This document shows, one piece after another, positions 1 through 5,597 of a stretch of DNA of 8,515 nt. Origin of the DNA: Chloroflexi bacterium RBG_16_68_14 (GTDB lineage: Bacteria; Chloroflexota; Dehalococcoidia; DSTF01; RBG-16-68-14); assembly GCA_001796995.1 (NCBI GenBank), contig MGOB01000065.1, positions 112,794 to 121,308 on the forward strand. The letters are read 5' to 3'. Position 1 is the stretch's first letter; the number at the start of each line of letters is the position of its first letter. The notes below the pieces were generated by a model. It was not told the origin of the DNA, ran no database searches, and saw only the letters and a program-made list of their open reading frames with translations. The position numbers and the translations under genes were made by a program.

Positions 1-171
1 GGCGGCCTGCGGCTCGAGCCGGAGCGGGTGCTGGCCGCCATGGCGCTGGACAAGAAGGTGTCGGCGGGGACGGTGCGCTGGGTGCTGCTGGAAGACGTGG
101 GCCGCGCCGTCCTCCGCTCCGACGTGCCGGAGGAGCTGGTGCGCGAGGTCGTGCGGGAAATCATAACGTAG
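1..171 (+). CDS. aroB: 3-dehydroquinate synthase, C-terminal fragment
   Basis: This is the last 56 codons and stop of a gene that begins before the window. The fragment reads in frame 1 and contains ALDKKVSAGTVRWVLLEDVG, the pattern at the C-terminal end of 3-dehydroquinate synthases, where a DKK...G...VLL..hG stretch lies in the C-terminal helical domain. The enzyme converts DAHP to 3-dehydroquinate, the second step of the shikimate pathway, in the cytoplasm, with NAD+ and a divalent metal. The metal and NAD sites lie upstream and are not visible here. The reading frame ends normally (VREVVREIIT-stop) at the length expected for the family's tail. The TAG stop lies inside the GTAGGGG border of the palindromic repeat that follows, so the repeat seems to have set the exact end of the protein. 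The assignment rests on a short fragment. Confidence 0.8.
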   Translation, partial: GGLRLEPERVLAAMALDKKVSAGTVRWVLLEDVGRAVLRSDVPEELVREVVREIIT

Positions 172-191
172 GGGAGGCCTTCAGGCCCCCC
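168..191 (-). repeat. Palindromic repeat unit 1 (CCTNAAGG family)
   Basis: The hairpin has stem GGGG plus GGCC (171-174 and 176-179), loop TTCA (180-183), and returning arm GGCC plus CCCC (184-191), with A175 as a single bulge. Read on the minus strand, the loop is TGAA and the unit ends CCCCTAC, the same polarity and flank as unit 2. No T-tract follows, so it is not a typical rho-independent terminator, although it could stabilise the aroB mRNA 3' end. Its GTAGGGG border (168-174) includes the aroB stop codon. Confidence 0.7.
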
Positions 192-237
192 GCCGCGTTG
201 CGTCCGAGTCGAGACCAGAGTGACGTAGGTAGGTCGC

Positions 238-261
238 GGGCGACCTGAAGGTCGCCCCTAC
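238..261 (+). repeat. Palindromic repeat unit 2 (CCTNAAGG family)
   Basis: This is a perfect 8-bp stem, GGGCGACC (238-245) with GGTCGCCC (250-257), closed by loop TGAA (246-249) and bordered by CCCCTAC (255-261). Together with unit 1 it forms a tail-out pair, with GTAGGGG at the left edge and CCCCTAC at the right edge of a 94-nt segment. An extra AGGTCGC copy at 231-237 can pair with GCGACCT at 240-246, giving a stem that competes with the main hairpin. No T-run follows. Confidence 0.75.
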
Positions 262-292
262 ATTCCTCCTAACCTCGCGTGCGCTTCCAAGG

Positions 293-322
293 TTGAACTC
301 ACAAACCTGAGAATGCTACCGT
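293..322 (+). promoter_or_regulatory. Candidate promoter of the 97-aa protein gene
   Basis: TTGAAC (293-298) resembles a sigma-70 -35 box. It lies 18 nt before TACCGT (317-322), which is preceded by TG one base upstream (314-315), an extended -10 of the form TGnTAnnnT. The -10 ends 38 nt before the ATG, leaving room for the Shine-Dalgarno sequence at 346-352. The TGnTAnnnT pattern recurs before three other transcription units in this window, which adds weight. The -10 core itself is only a half match to TATAAT. Confidence 0.45.
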
Positions 323-360
323 ACTAAATGCACCCTGTACACAAGAGGAGGTCATGACCT

Positions 361-654
361 ATGCCCATGTTCCTGGTCGAGCACACGCATCCAGTGGATA
401 ACTGTCCCACCAAGAACCTCGACATGGTGCGACAGCTAGCCAGCCACGTCACTCAGGCCAACGCGGACAAGTACGGCGTCAAGATCCTGGCCGACTTCGT
501 GCGCGAGGTGGACCACACCGTCATCCTGGTGCTGGAAGCGGACAGCCCGGACAAGGTCACCAACTTTGCCCTGCCCTTCCTCATGACGGGCACCATTACC
601 GTGAAGCCGGGGGAGACCTGCGAGCAGGTGGCCAGGACTTGCCTGGGCGGTTAG
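361..654 (+). CDS. Small conserved protein of unknown function
   Basis: This 97-aa protein has no signal peptide or membrane segment. It resembles, from memory, a family of roughly 90-100-residue proteins that begin MPxFLVxHxH and carry a Cys soon after, a central HTxxLxLEA strand, and a PxxTCE motif near the end. Here these are FLVEHTH (4-10), C15, DHTVILVLEADS (51-62) and GETCEQV (84-90). The alternation of strands and helices suggests a small ferredoxin-like or dimeric alpha/beta barrel fold, as in DUF3303-type proteins, but the family name is uncertain. C15 and C87 are the residues most like family-conserved ones; a further Cys is C94. The start at 361 is favoured by AGGAGGT at 346-352, 8 nt upstream; the ATG at 354 is out of frame and too close to it. 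ATG 367 is a possible alternative start. The gene has its own candidate promoter and may carry the acylphosphatase gene 67 nt downstream. Confidence 0.8.
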   Translation: MPMFLVEHTHPVDNCPTKNLDMVRQLASHVTQANADKYGVKILADFVREVDHTVILVLEADSPDKVTNFALPFLMTGTITVKPGETCEQVARTCLGG

Positions 655-721
655 CCTAGGCAGCCGCCTTTCCGGCCTCTCCACTAACCCCATCGCCGCG
701 CACATACCTTCTCCCAGCGGC

Positions 722-1006
722 ATGGTGCAGCAGCGACGCCTCCACGCCCTTGTCCGGGGCCGGGTCCAGATGGTCGGCTTCCGCTACTTCGTGGTGGAGG
801 AGGCGCGTCGGCTGGGCCTGGCCGGCTGGGTGCGCAACAGCGACGACGGCGAGACGGTGGAGGTGGTGGCGGAGGGCCCCGAGGAGCGCCTGCGCCAGCT
901 CGAGGCCGCCCTCCGTGAGGGGCCGCGCTCGGCCCGGGTCGAGGCTGTCGACACGCACTGGTCGGACGCCCTCGAAGGCCACCGCGGCTTCCAGGTACGC
1001 TGGTAG
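722..1006 (+). CDS. acyP: Acylphosphatase
   Basis: The 94-aa product is the usual length for acylphosphatase, the small ferredoxin-like enzyme that hydrolyses carboxyl-phosphate bonds in acyl phosphates in the cytosol. The phosphate-binding cradle is GRVQMVGFR (13-21), with R21 as the catalytic arginine. GWVRNSDDGETVEVVAEG (35-52) supplies the water-positioning asparagine N39. The C-terminal FQVRW matches the family's final strand. One oddity is the loop residue after VQ, normally Gly, which is Met17 here. No convincing Shine-Dalgarno precedes ATG 722; translation could follow from the upstream gene, 67 nt away, or from a weak promoter. The gene ends 8 nt from the end of hisS on the other strand, so the two transcripts must overlap at their 3' ends. 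Confidence 0.93.
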   Translation: MVQQRRLHALVRGRVQMVGFRYFVVEEARRLGLAGWVRNSDDGETVEVVAEGPEERLRQLEAALREGPRSARVEAVDTHWSDALEGHRGFQVRW

Positions 1007-1014
1007 GCTTCCAG

Positions 1015-2295
1015 CTATTCCGCCGCCACCGCTGCCGTAACCTCCCCCTCCGCCACCGAGTGCTGCTGGCCGTCGCGCATGTCGCGCAGGGTGACTTCGC
1101 CTTTCGCCAGCTCCTGCTCGCCCAGGATGGCGACGTAGCGGGCGCCCAGGGCGTCGGCGTGGCGGAGCTGCGCCTTCAGGCTGCGGCCTCCGCCCAGCAC
1201 CGCAGCCACGCCGCCGTCGCGCAGGCGGCGGGCCAGCCGGAGCGCGGCCACCCGCGCCTCTGACGAGGCGTGGGCCACGTACACCCGAGGCGCCTCGACC
1301 TCCGGCACCAGCGCCTTCTGGCGCTTCAGGTTGAGGATGGTCCGCTCGATGCCGTTGCCGAAGCCGATGCCCGGCGTCGGCCGGCCGCCCAGGAGCTCGA
1401 TGAGCCCGTCGTAGCGGCCGCCCCCGCCCACGGTCGACTGCGCCCCTTCCTCCGGCGGCAGGAACTCGAACACCGTGCGCGTGTAGTAGTCCAGGCCGCG
1501 CACCAGGTGGGGGTCCAGCTCGTACTCGATCTCCAGCGCCTCCAGGGAGGAGCGCAGCGCCCGGAAGTGGGCGTCGCAGTCGGCGCAGAGGCGCTCGGTG
1601 ATGGCCGGCGCCCCGGCGATGACGGGCTGGCACTGCGTCTGCTTGCAGTCCAGCAGTCGCAGCGGGTTCTTCTCATAGCGTAGCCGGCAGTCTGCGCAGG
1701 TCTGCGAGAGGTGGTCGCGGTAGTAGGCCCGCAGGTGGTCGATGTAGGCGGGGCGGCAGGCCCTATCGCCGATGCTGTTCAGGTGGAGGCTCAGCCCGGC
1801 CAGCCCCAGCGCCTGGTAAAAGGTGGCGAGCAGGTCGATGACCTCAGCGTCCACCGCCGCCTCGCCGTCGCCGATGGCCTCGACGCCGAACTCGGTGTGC
1901 TGGCGGTAGCGGCCGGCCTGGGGACGGTCGTAGCGGAACTTCTGGGCGAAGTAGTAGAGGCGCACCGGCTGGGGGCGGCTGGCCATGCCGTGCTCAACGT
2001 AGGCGCGACAGACGCTCGCGGTGGTCTCCGGACGCAGGGCTAGCCGGTCGCCGCCCCGGTCCTCGAAGAGGTACATCTCCTTCTCCACCACCTCCGTCCC
2101 CTCCCCGGAGGTGCGGAGCCACACCCCGGCGTCCTCGAACATAGGCGTCTCGATGTAGCGGTAACCGAAGAGCCCGCTGACGCGCTCGGCCGTCCCGCGC
2201 ACGAAGCGCCAGTACGGCTCGTCCTCGGGCAGCACGTCGCTCGTGCCGCGAGGCGCCTGGAAGCGAGACTTTCCTTCCTCCTCCTGCCGGCCCAT
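1015..2295 (-). CDS. hisS: Histidyl-tRNA synthetase
   Basis: This is a class II aminoacyl-tRNA synthetase that charges tRNA-His in the cytoplasm. From ATG 2295 it is 426 aa, a normal bacterial HisRS length. It opens with FQAPRGTSDVLPEDEPYW (12-29), the N-terminal signature. Motif 2 is KFRYDRPQAGRYRQ (119-132). The HisA loop LVRGLDYYTRTVFEF (264-278) contacts histidine. The motif 3/HisB region runs from GGGGRYDG to GFGNGIER (290-318). The rest, from about 335, is the anticodon-binding domain. The middle region carries C200/C203, C217, C222 and C237/C240, a cysteine arrangement found in many bacterial HisRS that could bind zinc. A longer frame reaches a TTG at 2334, but ATG 2295 is preferred: the extra 13 residues lie before the conserved start, and a promoter (TTGGCG-18 nt-TATGCT) covers that stretch. 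With only 9 nt between the -10 and the ATG and no Shine-Dalgarno, the mRNA is probably leaderless. I find no T-box leader. Confidence 0.97.
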   Translation of the reverse strand: MGRQEEEGKSRFQAPRGTSDVLPEDEPYWRFVRGTAERVSGLFGYRYIETPMFEDAGVWLRTSGEGTEVVEKEMYLFEDRGGDRLALRPETTASVCRAYVEHGMASRPQPVRLYYFAQKFRYDRPQAGRYRQHTEFGVEAIGDGEAAVDAEVIDLLATFYQALGLAGLSLHLNSIGDRACRPAYIDHLRAYYRDHLSQTCADCRLRYEKNPLRLLDCKQTQCQPVIAGAPAITERLCADCDAHFRALRSSLEALEIEYELDPHLVRGLDYYTRTVFEFLPPEEGAQSTVGGGGRYDGLIELLGGRPTPGIGFGNGIERTILNLKRQKALVPEVEAPRVYVAHASSEARVAALRLARRLRDGGVAAVLGGGRSLKAQLRHADALGARYVAILGEQELAKGEVTLRDMRDGQQHSVAEGEVTAAVAAE

Positions 2296-2304
2296 AGCGA
2301 GGCC

Positions 2305-2334
2305 AGCATAGCGAAGGCGTCGTTCGCGCGCCAA
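2305..2334 (-). promoter_or_regulatory. hisS promoter, leaderless arrangement
   Basis: On the minus strand, TTGGCG (2334-2329) is followed after 18 nt by TATGCT (2310-2305). Each hexamer matches the sigma-70 consensus at 4 of 6 positions. The -10 ends 9 nt before ATG 2295, so initiation at the usual distance would leave a 5' leader of only about one to three bases. This fits the lack of a Shine-Dalgarno and argues against the TTG start at 2334, which coincides with the -35 box. Confidence 0.5.
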
Positions 2335-2368
2335 GGCCGGCGACGGCGGGCACCCCGGAGCGGGGGCC

Positions 2369-2394
2369 GGACAGACCTAAAGGTCTGTCCCTAC
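2369..2394 (+). repeat. Palindromic repeat unit 3 (CCTNAAGG family)
   Basis: This is a perfect 9-bp stem, GGACAGACC (2369-2377) with GGTCTGTCC (2382-2390), around loop TAAA (2378-2381), followed by CTAC so that the right border reads CCCTAC. It has the same polarity as unit 2. It forms a head-to-head pair with unit 4, 19 nt away. Confidence 0.75.
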
Positions 2395-2410
2395 GGGAAC
2401 CTAAACCTCC

Positions 2411-2435
2411 TAGGGGCCGACCTTCAGGTCGGCCC
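2411..2435 (-). repeat. Palindromic repeat unit 4 (CCTNAAGG family)
   Basis: This is a perfect 9-bp stem, GGGCCGACC (2414-2422) with GGTCGGCCC (2427-2435), around loop TTCA (2423-2426), preceded by TAG (2411-2413). On the minus strand the loop is TGAA and the border is CCCCTA, so the unit is an inverted copy relative to unit 3. The two lie between the promoters of hisS and rel. Bases 2436-2559 beyond it hold an AT-richer patch (about 2455-2490) but no gene that I can support. Confidence 0.75.
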
Positions 2436-2559
2436 GGCCTGCAGGACGAGCGGAACAAACTCTAATTTCGAGCCCCCATTGATAACCATAAGCGCCTGCG
2501 CCTGCGGAGAGGAGCGTCGGTCCGGCCCCTGGAGGCCACGTCGGGCTGCCTCTCAGATA

Positions 2560-2568
2560 TGGTAGAGT
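2560..2568 (+). promoter_or_regulatory. rel promoter, extended -10, leaderless arrangement
   Basis: TG (2560-2561), one base, then TAGAGT (2563-2568) make an extended -10; the hexamer matches TATAAT at 4 of 6. No good -35 is visible at 16-18 nt, as is common for extended -10 promoters. Only 9 nt separate it from ATG 2578, the same spacing as at hisS, and there is no Shine-Dalgarno, so the rel mRNA is probably leaderless. Confidence 0.5.
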
Positions 2569-2577
2569 GAAATCGCT

Positions 2578-4785
2578 ATGGCGATGGCACAGGCACGAGA
2601 GAAAGAGGGGCTCCAGCACCTGCTGGAGCAGGCCCGTGGCTACCTGCCGGAAGACCGGATCCGCCTCATCGAGGAGGCATACGCCTTCGCTGAGAGCTGC
2701 CACGCCGACCAGCGGCGGGAGTCGGGCGAGCCCTTCATCGTCCACCCGCTGGACGCCGCCCTCACCATCGCCAGCCTCCAACTGGACGCCGATGCCGTCG
2801 CCGCCGCCCTGCTGCACGACGTGCAGGAGGACTGCGACGTGCCCAACCAGGAGCTGAAGCGCCGCTTCGGGGCGGAGGTGGCGAAGCTGGTGGACGGCGT
2901 CACCAAGCTGAAGCGCATCGCCTGGCAATCGCCGGAGCCGGGCATAGTGGACGGCGCCATGCAGGCGGAGAACCTGCGCAAGATGCTCCTGGCCATGGCG
3001 GAGGACGTGCGAGTGGTGATCATCAAACTGGCCGACCGCCTGCACAACATGCGCACCCTGGAGCACCTGGAGGCCGCCAAGAGGCTGAGCACCGCTCAGG
3101 AGACGATGGAGATCTACGCGCCCCTGGCCGGCCGCCTGGGCATCTGGCAGATGAAGTGGGAGCTGGAGGACCTAGCCTTCTGCCACCTGCAACCGGAGAA
3201 GTACCAGGAGATCGCCCAGCTCATCGCCTCCAGGCGCACCACCCGCGAGCGCTACATCGCCCAGGTGGAGAAGATCCTGCGGGAGGAGCTGACGAAGCAG
3301 GGCGTTGAGGCGGCGATCCAGGGGCGAGCCAAGCACATCTACAGCGTCTACCAGAAGATGCAGAAGTATGGGGACCAGGGGAAGACCTTCAACGAGATCT
3401 ACGACCTGCTGGCCCTGCGCGTGCTGGTCAACACCGTCACCGACTGCTACGGCGCCCTGGGCGCGGTCCACGGACTGTGGCGTCCCATCCCCGGCCAGTT
3501 CGACGACTACATCGCCAATCCGAAGGAGGGCGTCTACCAGTCGCTCCACTCTACCGTCATGTGCCTGGGCGCCCGCCCGCTGGAGGTGCCGATCCGCACC
3601 CACGAGATGCACCGGCTGGCGGAGTACGGCGTGGCCGCCCACTGGCGCTACAAGGAGGGCGGCCGCCAGGACGTCCGGTTCGAGGAGCGGCTCTCCTGGC
3701 TGCGCCAGCTCCTGGAATGGCAGCGGGACATGGCCCACGCCGAGGAGTTCGTCGAGACGGTCAAGACCGATGTCTTCCAGGACCAGGTCTTCGTCTACAC
3801 GCCCAAGGGCGAGATCAAGGACCTGCCGGCCGGCTCCACCCCCATCGACTTCGCCTACCGCATCCACACCGACCTGGGCCAGCACTGCATCGGCGCCAAG
3901 GTGAACGGCCGCCTGGTCGCCCTCAACCAGCCGCTGGAGAACGGCGACGTGGTGGAGATCCTGGTGGGTCGCAGCTCCCGCGGCCCCTCCCGCGACTGGC
4001 TGAATCGCAACCTGGGCTACGTGCAGACCAGCCACGCCCGCCAGAAGATCCGCCAGTGGTTTCGCAAGCAGGAGCGGGCGGAGAACATCGAGAAGGGGCG
4101 GGAGATGCTGGAGAAGGAGCTGCGCCGGCTGGGCCTGACCATGGCCCGCTGCAAGGACGAGCTCCTCCGCCAGTCCCGCTACGACACGCTGGACGACCTG
4201 TACGCCGCCCTCGGTTTCGGCGGGGCCAGCCTGCACCAGGTGGCGGTGCGGCTGGAGCGCTTCCTGAAGCCCCAGGAGCCGGAGCCGCCGACTGAAGGCG
4301 AAGCGCCCCGGCGGGCCGTCTCCGCCACCGGCATCCAGGTGCTGGGCACCGGCGACCTCCTCACCCAGCTCGCCCGCTGCTGCAATCCGGTGCTGGGCGA
4401 CGAGATCATCGGCTACGTCACCCGCAGCCGCGGCGTCACTATCCACCGACGCGACTGCTTCAACGTCCTCCACGAGGACGAGCGGCAGCGCCTGGTGGAG
4501 GTGGAGTGGGGCCGCAGCGGCGACCTCTACCCGGTCGCCGTCAACATCGAGGCGTGGGACCGGGTCGGGCTGCTGCGCGACATCAGCACCATCATCGCCG
4601 AGGAGAAGGTGAACATGGTGGCGGTGCGCACCCAGGAGCGGGAGGACCGGACCACCTGTATCTCCCTCACCCTGGAGACCCAGGGGGTAAACCAGCTCAG
4701 CCGCCTGCTGAGCAAGCTGGAGACGGTGCGGGGAGTGACGAGCGTCAGCCGCTCCCTCAACCAGGCCCGGGAACGCCTCAGCTAG
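2578..4785 (+). CDS. rel: Bifunctional-type (p)ppGpp synthetase/hydrolase
   Basis: This 735-aa long RelA/SpoT homologue controls the stringent-response alarmone (p)ppGpp and has all family domains. The HD hydrolase domain (about 25-180) keeps its metal and catalytic residues: H56, H80-D81, E84-D85 and D153 in KLADRLHNMRTL. The synthetase domain (about 245-360) has GRAKHIYSVYQKM (249-261), D276 in IYDLLALR, Y320 in YQSLH, and E336 in EVPIRT followed by AEYGVAAHW. The TGS domain is about 403-465, from QVFVYTPKGEI. A helical region follows, then the Cys-rich ribosome-binding segment with C601-C602, H623 and C627, and a C-terminal ACT domain (about 652-730). The intact HD site implies hydrolysis as well as synthesis. 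Oddly, the synthetase motif that is RxKD in most bifunctional Rel enzymes reads QFDD (307-310), closer to the ExDD of synthesis-only RelA. Also, EVQIRT is EVPIRT here. ATG 2578 sits 9 nt after an extended -10; ATG 2584 is a possible alternative start. Confidence 0.96.
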   Translation: MAMAQAREKEGLQHLLEQARGYLPEDRIRLIEEAYAFAESCHADQRRESGEPFIVHPLDAALTIASLQLDADAVAAALLHDVQEDCDVPNQELKRRFGAEVAKLVDGVTKLKRIAWQSPEPGIVDGAMQAENLRKMLLAMAEDVRVVIIKLADRLHNMRTLEHLEAAKRLSTAQETMEIYAPLAGRLGIWQMKWELEDLAFCHLQPEKYQEIAQLIASRRTTRERYIAQVEKILREELTKQGVEAAIQGRAKHIYSVYQKMQKYGDQGKTFNEIYDLLALRVLVNTVTDCYGALGAVHGLWRPIPGQFDDYIANPKEGVYQSLHSTVMCLGARPLEVPIRTHEMHRLAEYGVAAHWRYKEGGRQDVRFEERLSWLRQLLEWQRDMAHAEEFVETVKTDVFQDQVFVYTPKGEIKDLPAGSTPIDFAYRIHTDLGQHCIGAKVNGRLVALNQPLENGDVVEILVGRSSRGPSRDWLNRNLGYVQTSHARQKIRQWFRKQERAENIEKGREMLEKELRRLGLTMARCKDELLRQSRYDTLDDLYAALGFGGASLHQVAVRLERFLKPQEPEPPTEGEAPRRAVSATGIQVLGTGDLLTQLARCCNPVLGDEIIGYVTRSRGVTIHRRDCFNVLHEDERQRLVEVEWGRSGDLYPVAVNIEAWDRVGLLRDISTIIAEEKVNMVAVRTQEREDRTTCISLTLETQGVNQLSRLLSKLETVRGVTSVSRSLNQARERLS

Positions 4786-4841
4786 GCGGCGGACGCACTG
4801 GCGCTGGCGCTGCCGGCCGCTACCGTCTTGCCCAGCCACCG

Positions 4842-4872
4842 TAGACCCGTCGACACCTCGCCGTGCTACAAT
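4842..4872 (+). promoter_or_regulatory. Promoter of the lipoprotein gene
   Basis: TGC followed by TACAAT (4864-4872) is a strong extended -10, with the hexamer matching the consensus at 5 of 6. TAGACC (4842-4847), a 4 of 6 match to TTGACA, lies 19 nt before the hexamer and could serve as a loose -35. Transcription would start near 4879, ahead of the AGGAGGT Shine-Dalgarno at 4889-4895. It suggests the lipoprotein gene is transcribed separately from rel, whose stop is 115 nt upstream of the lipoprotein ATG. No terminator is evident in that gap. Confidence 0.6.
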
Positions 4873-4900
4873 CGCGCCGTCTCCAACCAGGAGGTGCACC

Positions 4901-5578
4901 ATGAAGCCATGGACGCTGGTATTGACTGTCGCAGTGTTCGCGCTAGTTGTTGCAGTAGCCTCCGCCTGCGATGGCGACGACAAAGGCGAGCCAACAGTTA
5001 CGGCCACCGTTGCCCCCACAACAACGCCCGCGGCGACCGGCGACCTCACCGCCACACCTGCTGCGACCGGCGAGGCGACGGTCTCCACAGGCCGTACCAG
5101 CATCCCCGAGGTTGACGCATTCATCGATGCCCTGATTGCAGACCACGGGAAGAAGGAGACACCAGCGCTGGCGGCGCTTATTGGCTTCACGCAGATCCCA
5201 TGCACCACCACACCCGAAGGCATCGGAGCACCACCTCTCTGCGAGCTGAACGAGGAGGAGGGAGAGCTTGTCGAGGTGTTTGAATACGGAGCCTGTGAGG
5301 GCGAATACCTACGTCCGCACCAAATCGACAGAGTGTTAAATATCGTCGCCCAGTCCAGCCTCTACGCCGTTTACCGCGCTCCGCTGGACCATCCTTTTGC
5401 GGATGAGTATGTGGCGGTGATCGCAGACGACTCCCCTGAGAGAACAGGTCTGGCCTGGGAAGTAGAGATCGAAGGCGGGAGCATCGTTAGTCTCCATTTC
5501 AGCTGCGCTGCACCGCCACAGGAGCTCGTCGCGCTGCGCGGGCTTGAGGACGCGGTGCTGCCGCCGGAGTCGCCTTAG
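4901..5578 (+). CDS. Putative lipoprotein, four-Cys domain of unknown function
   Basis: The 225-aa product starts with a short positive N-terminus (MKPW), a hydrophobic core (about 5-20) and a lipobox-like ASAC, so C23 is probably lipidated after signal peptidase II cleavage and the protein anchored outside the membrane. A Thr/Ala/Pro-rich spacer (about 30-65) follows, with TPAATG repeated at 42-47 and 52-57. The folded part (about 66-225) has no enzyme motif I recognise. It holds C101 and C114 around PEGIGAPPLC, then an acidic NEEEGELVEVFEYGAC with C132, and C202 in FSC; four cysteines could make two disulfides. I recall similar CxxxPEGxGxPPxC domains in secreted proteins of Chloroflexota, function unknown. 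AGGAGGT (4889-4895) 5 nt upstream fixes the start. Third codon positions look less GC-rich than in the neighbouring genes, suggesting weaker codon selection or later acquisition. Its end faces the end of the metallo-hydrolase gene, 19 nt away. Confidence 0.85.
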   Translation: MKPWTLVLTVAVFALVVAVASACDGDDKGEPTVTATVAPTTTPAATGDLTATPAATGEATVSTGRTSIPEVDAFIDALIADHGKKETPALAALIGFTQIPCTTTPEGIGAPPLCELNEEEGELVEVFEYGACEGEYLRPHQIDRVLNIVAQSSLYAVYRAPLDHPFADEYVAVIADDSPERTGLAWEVEIEGGSIVSLHFSCAAPPQELVALRGLEDAVLPPESP

Positions 5579-5597
5579 ACGCTGGCTGCGACTTCTC

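Noticed and set aside
171..257. Hairpins as rho-independent terminators of aroB
   Set aside because: No T-run follows either stem on either strand, and the same structures occur in other gaps where termination is not expected.
646..671. Terminator after the 97-aa gene (GGCGG 646-650, CCGCC 664-668, then TTT)
   Set aside because: The stem is only 5 bp, the loop is 13 nt and the T-run is only three bases, too weak to call.
656..1633. Long open frame (325 codons) on the minus strand across acyP and the hisS 3' end
   Set aside because: The translation is low-complexity Arg/Gly/Ala/Pro from reading GC-rich genes in the wrong frame, with no recognisable domain, and it overlaps two clear genes.
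2296..2334. Longer HisS starting at TTG 2334
   Set aside because: The extra 13 residues precede the conserved N-terminus, the codon is TTG with no Shine-Dalgarno, and the stretch contains the likely promoter.
238..2435. CRISPR array
   Set aside because: The palindromic units are too few, irregularly spaced and in mixed orientation, with no unique spacers and no cas genes.
2296..2577. Possible T-box leader or other riboswitch in front of hisS
   Set aside because: I see no T-box-like conserved sequence or terminator/antiterminator, and the best promoter sits directly at the hisS start. The only clear hairpins here belong to the repeat family.
3172..5223. Open frame of 683 codons on the minus strand opposite rel
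   Set aside because: It is a shadow of rel in GC-rich DNA. The real protein on the plus strand has every RelA/SpoT domain, while this one shows only Leu/Val/Ala/Gly-rich sequence.
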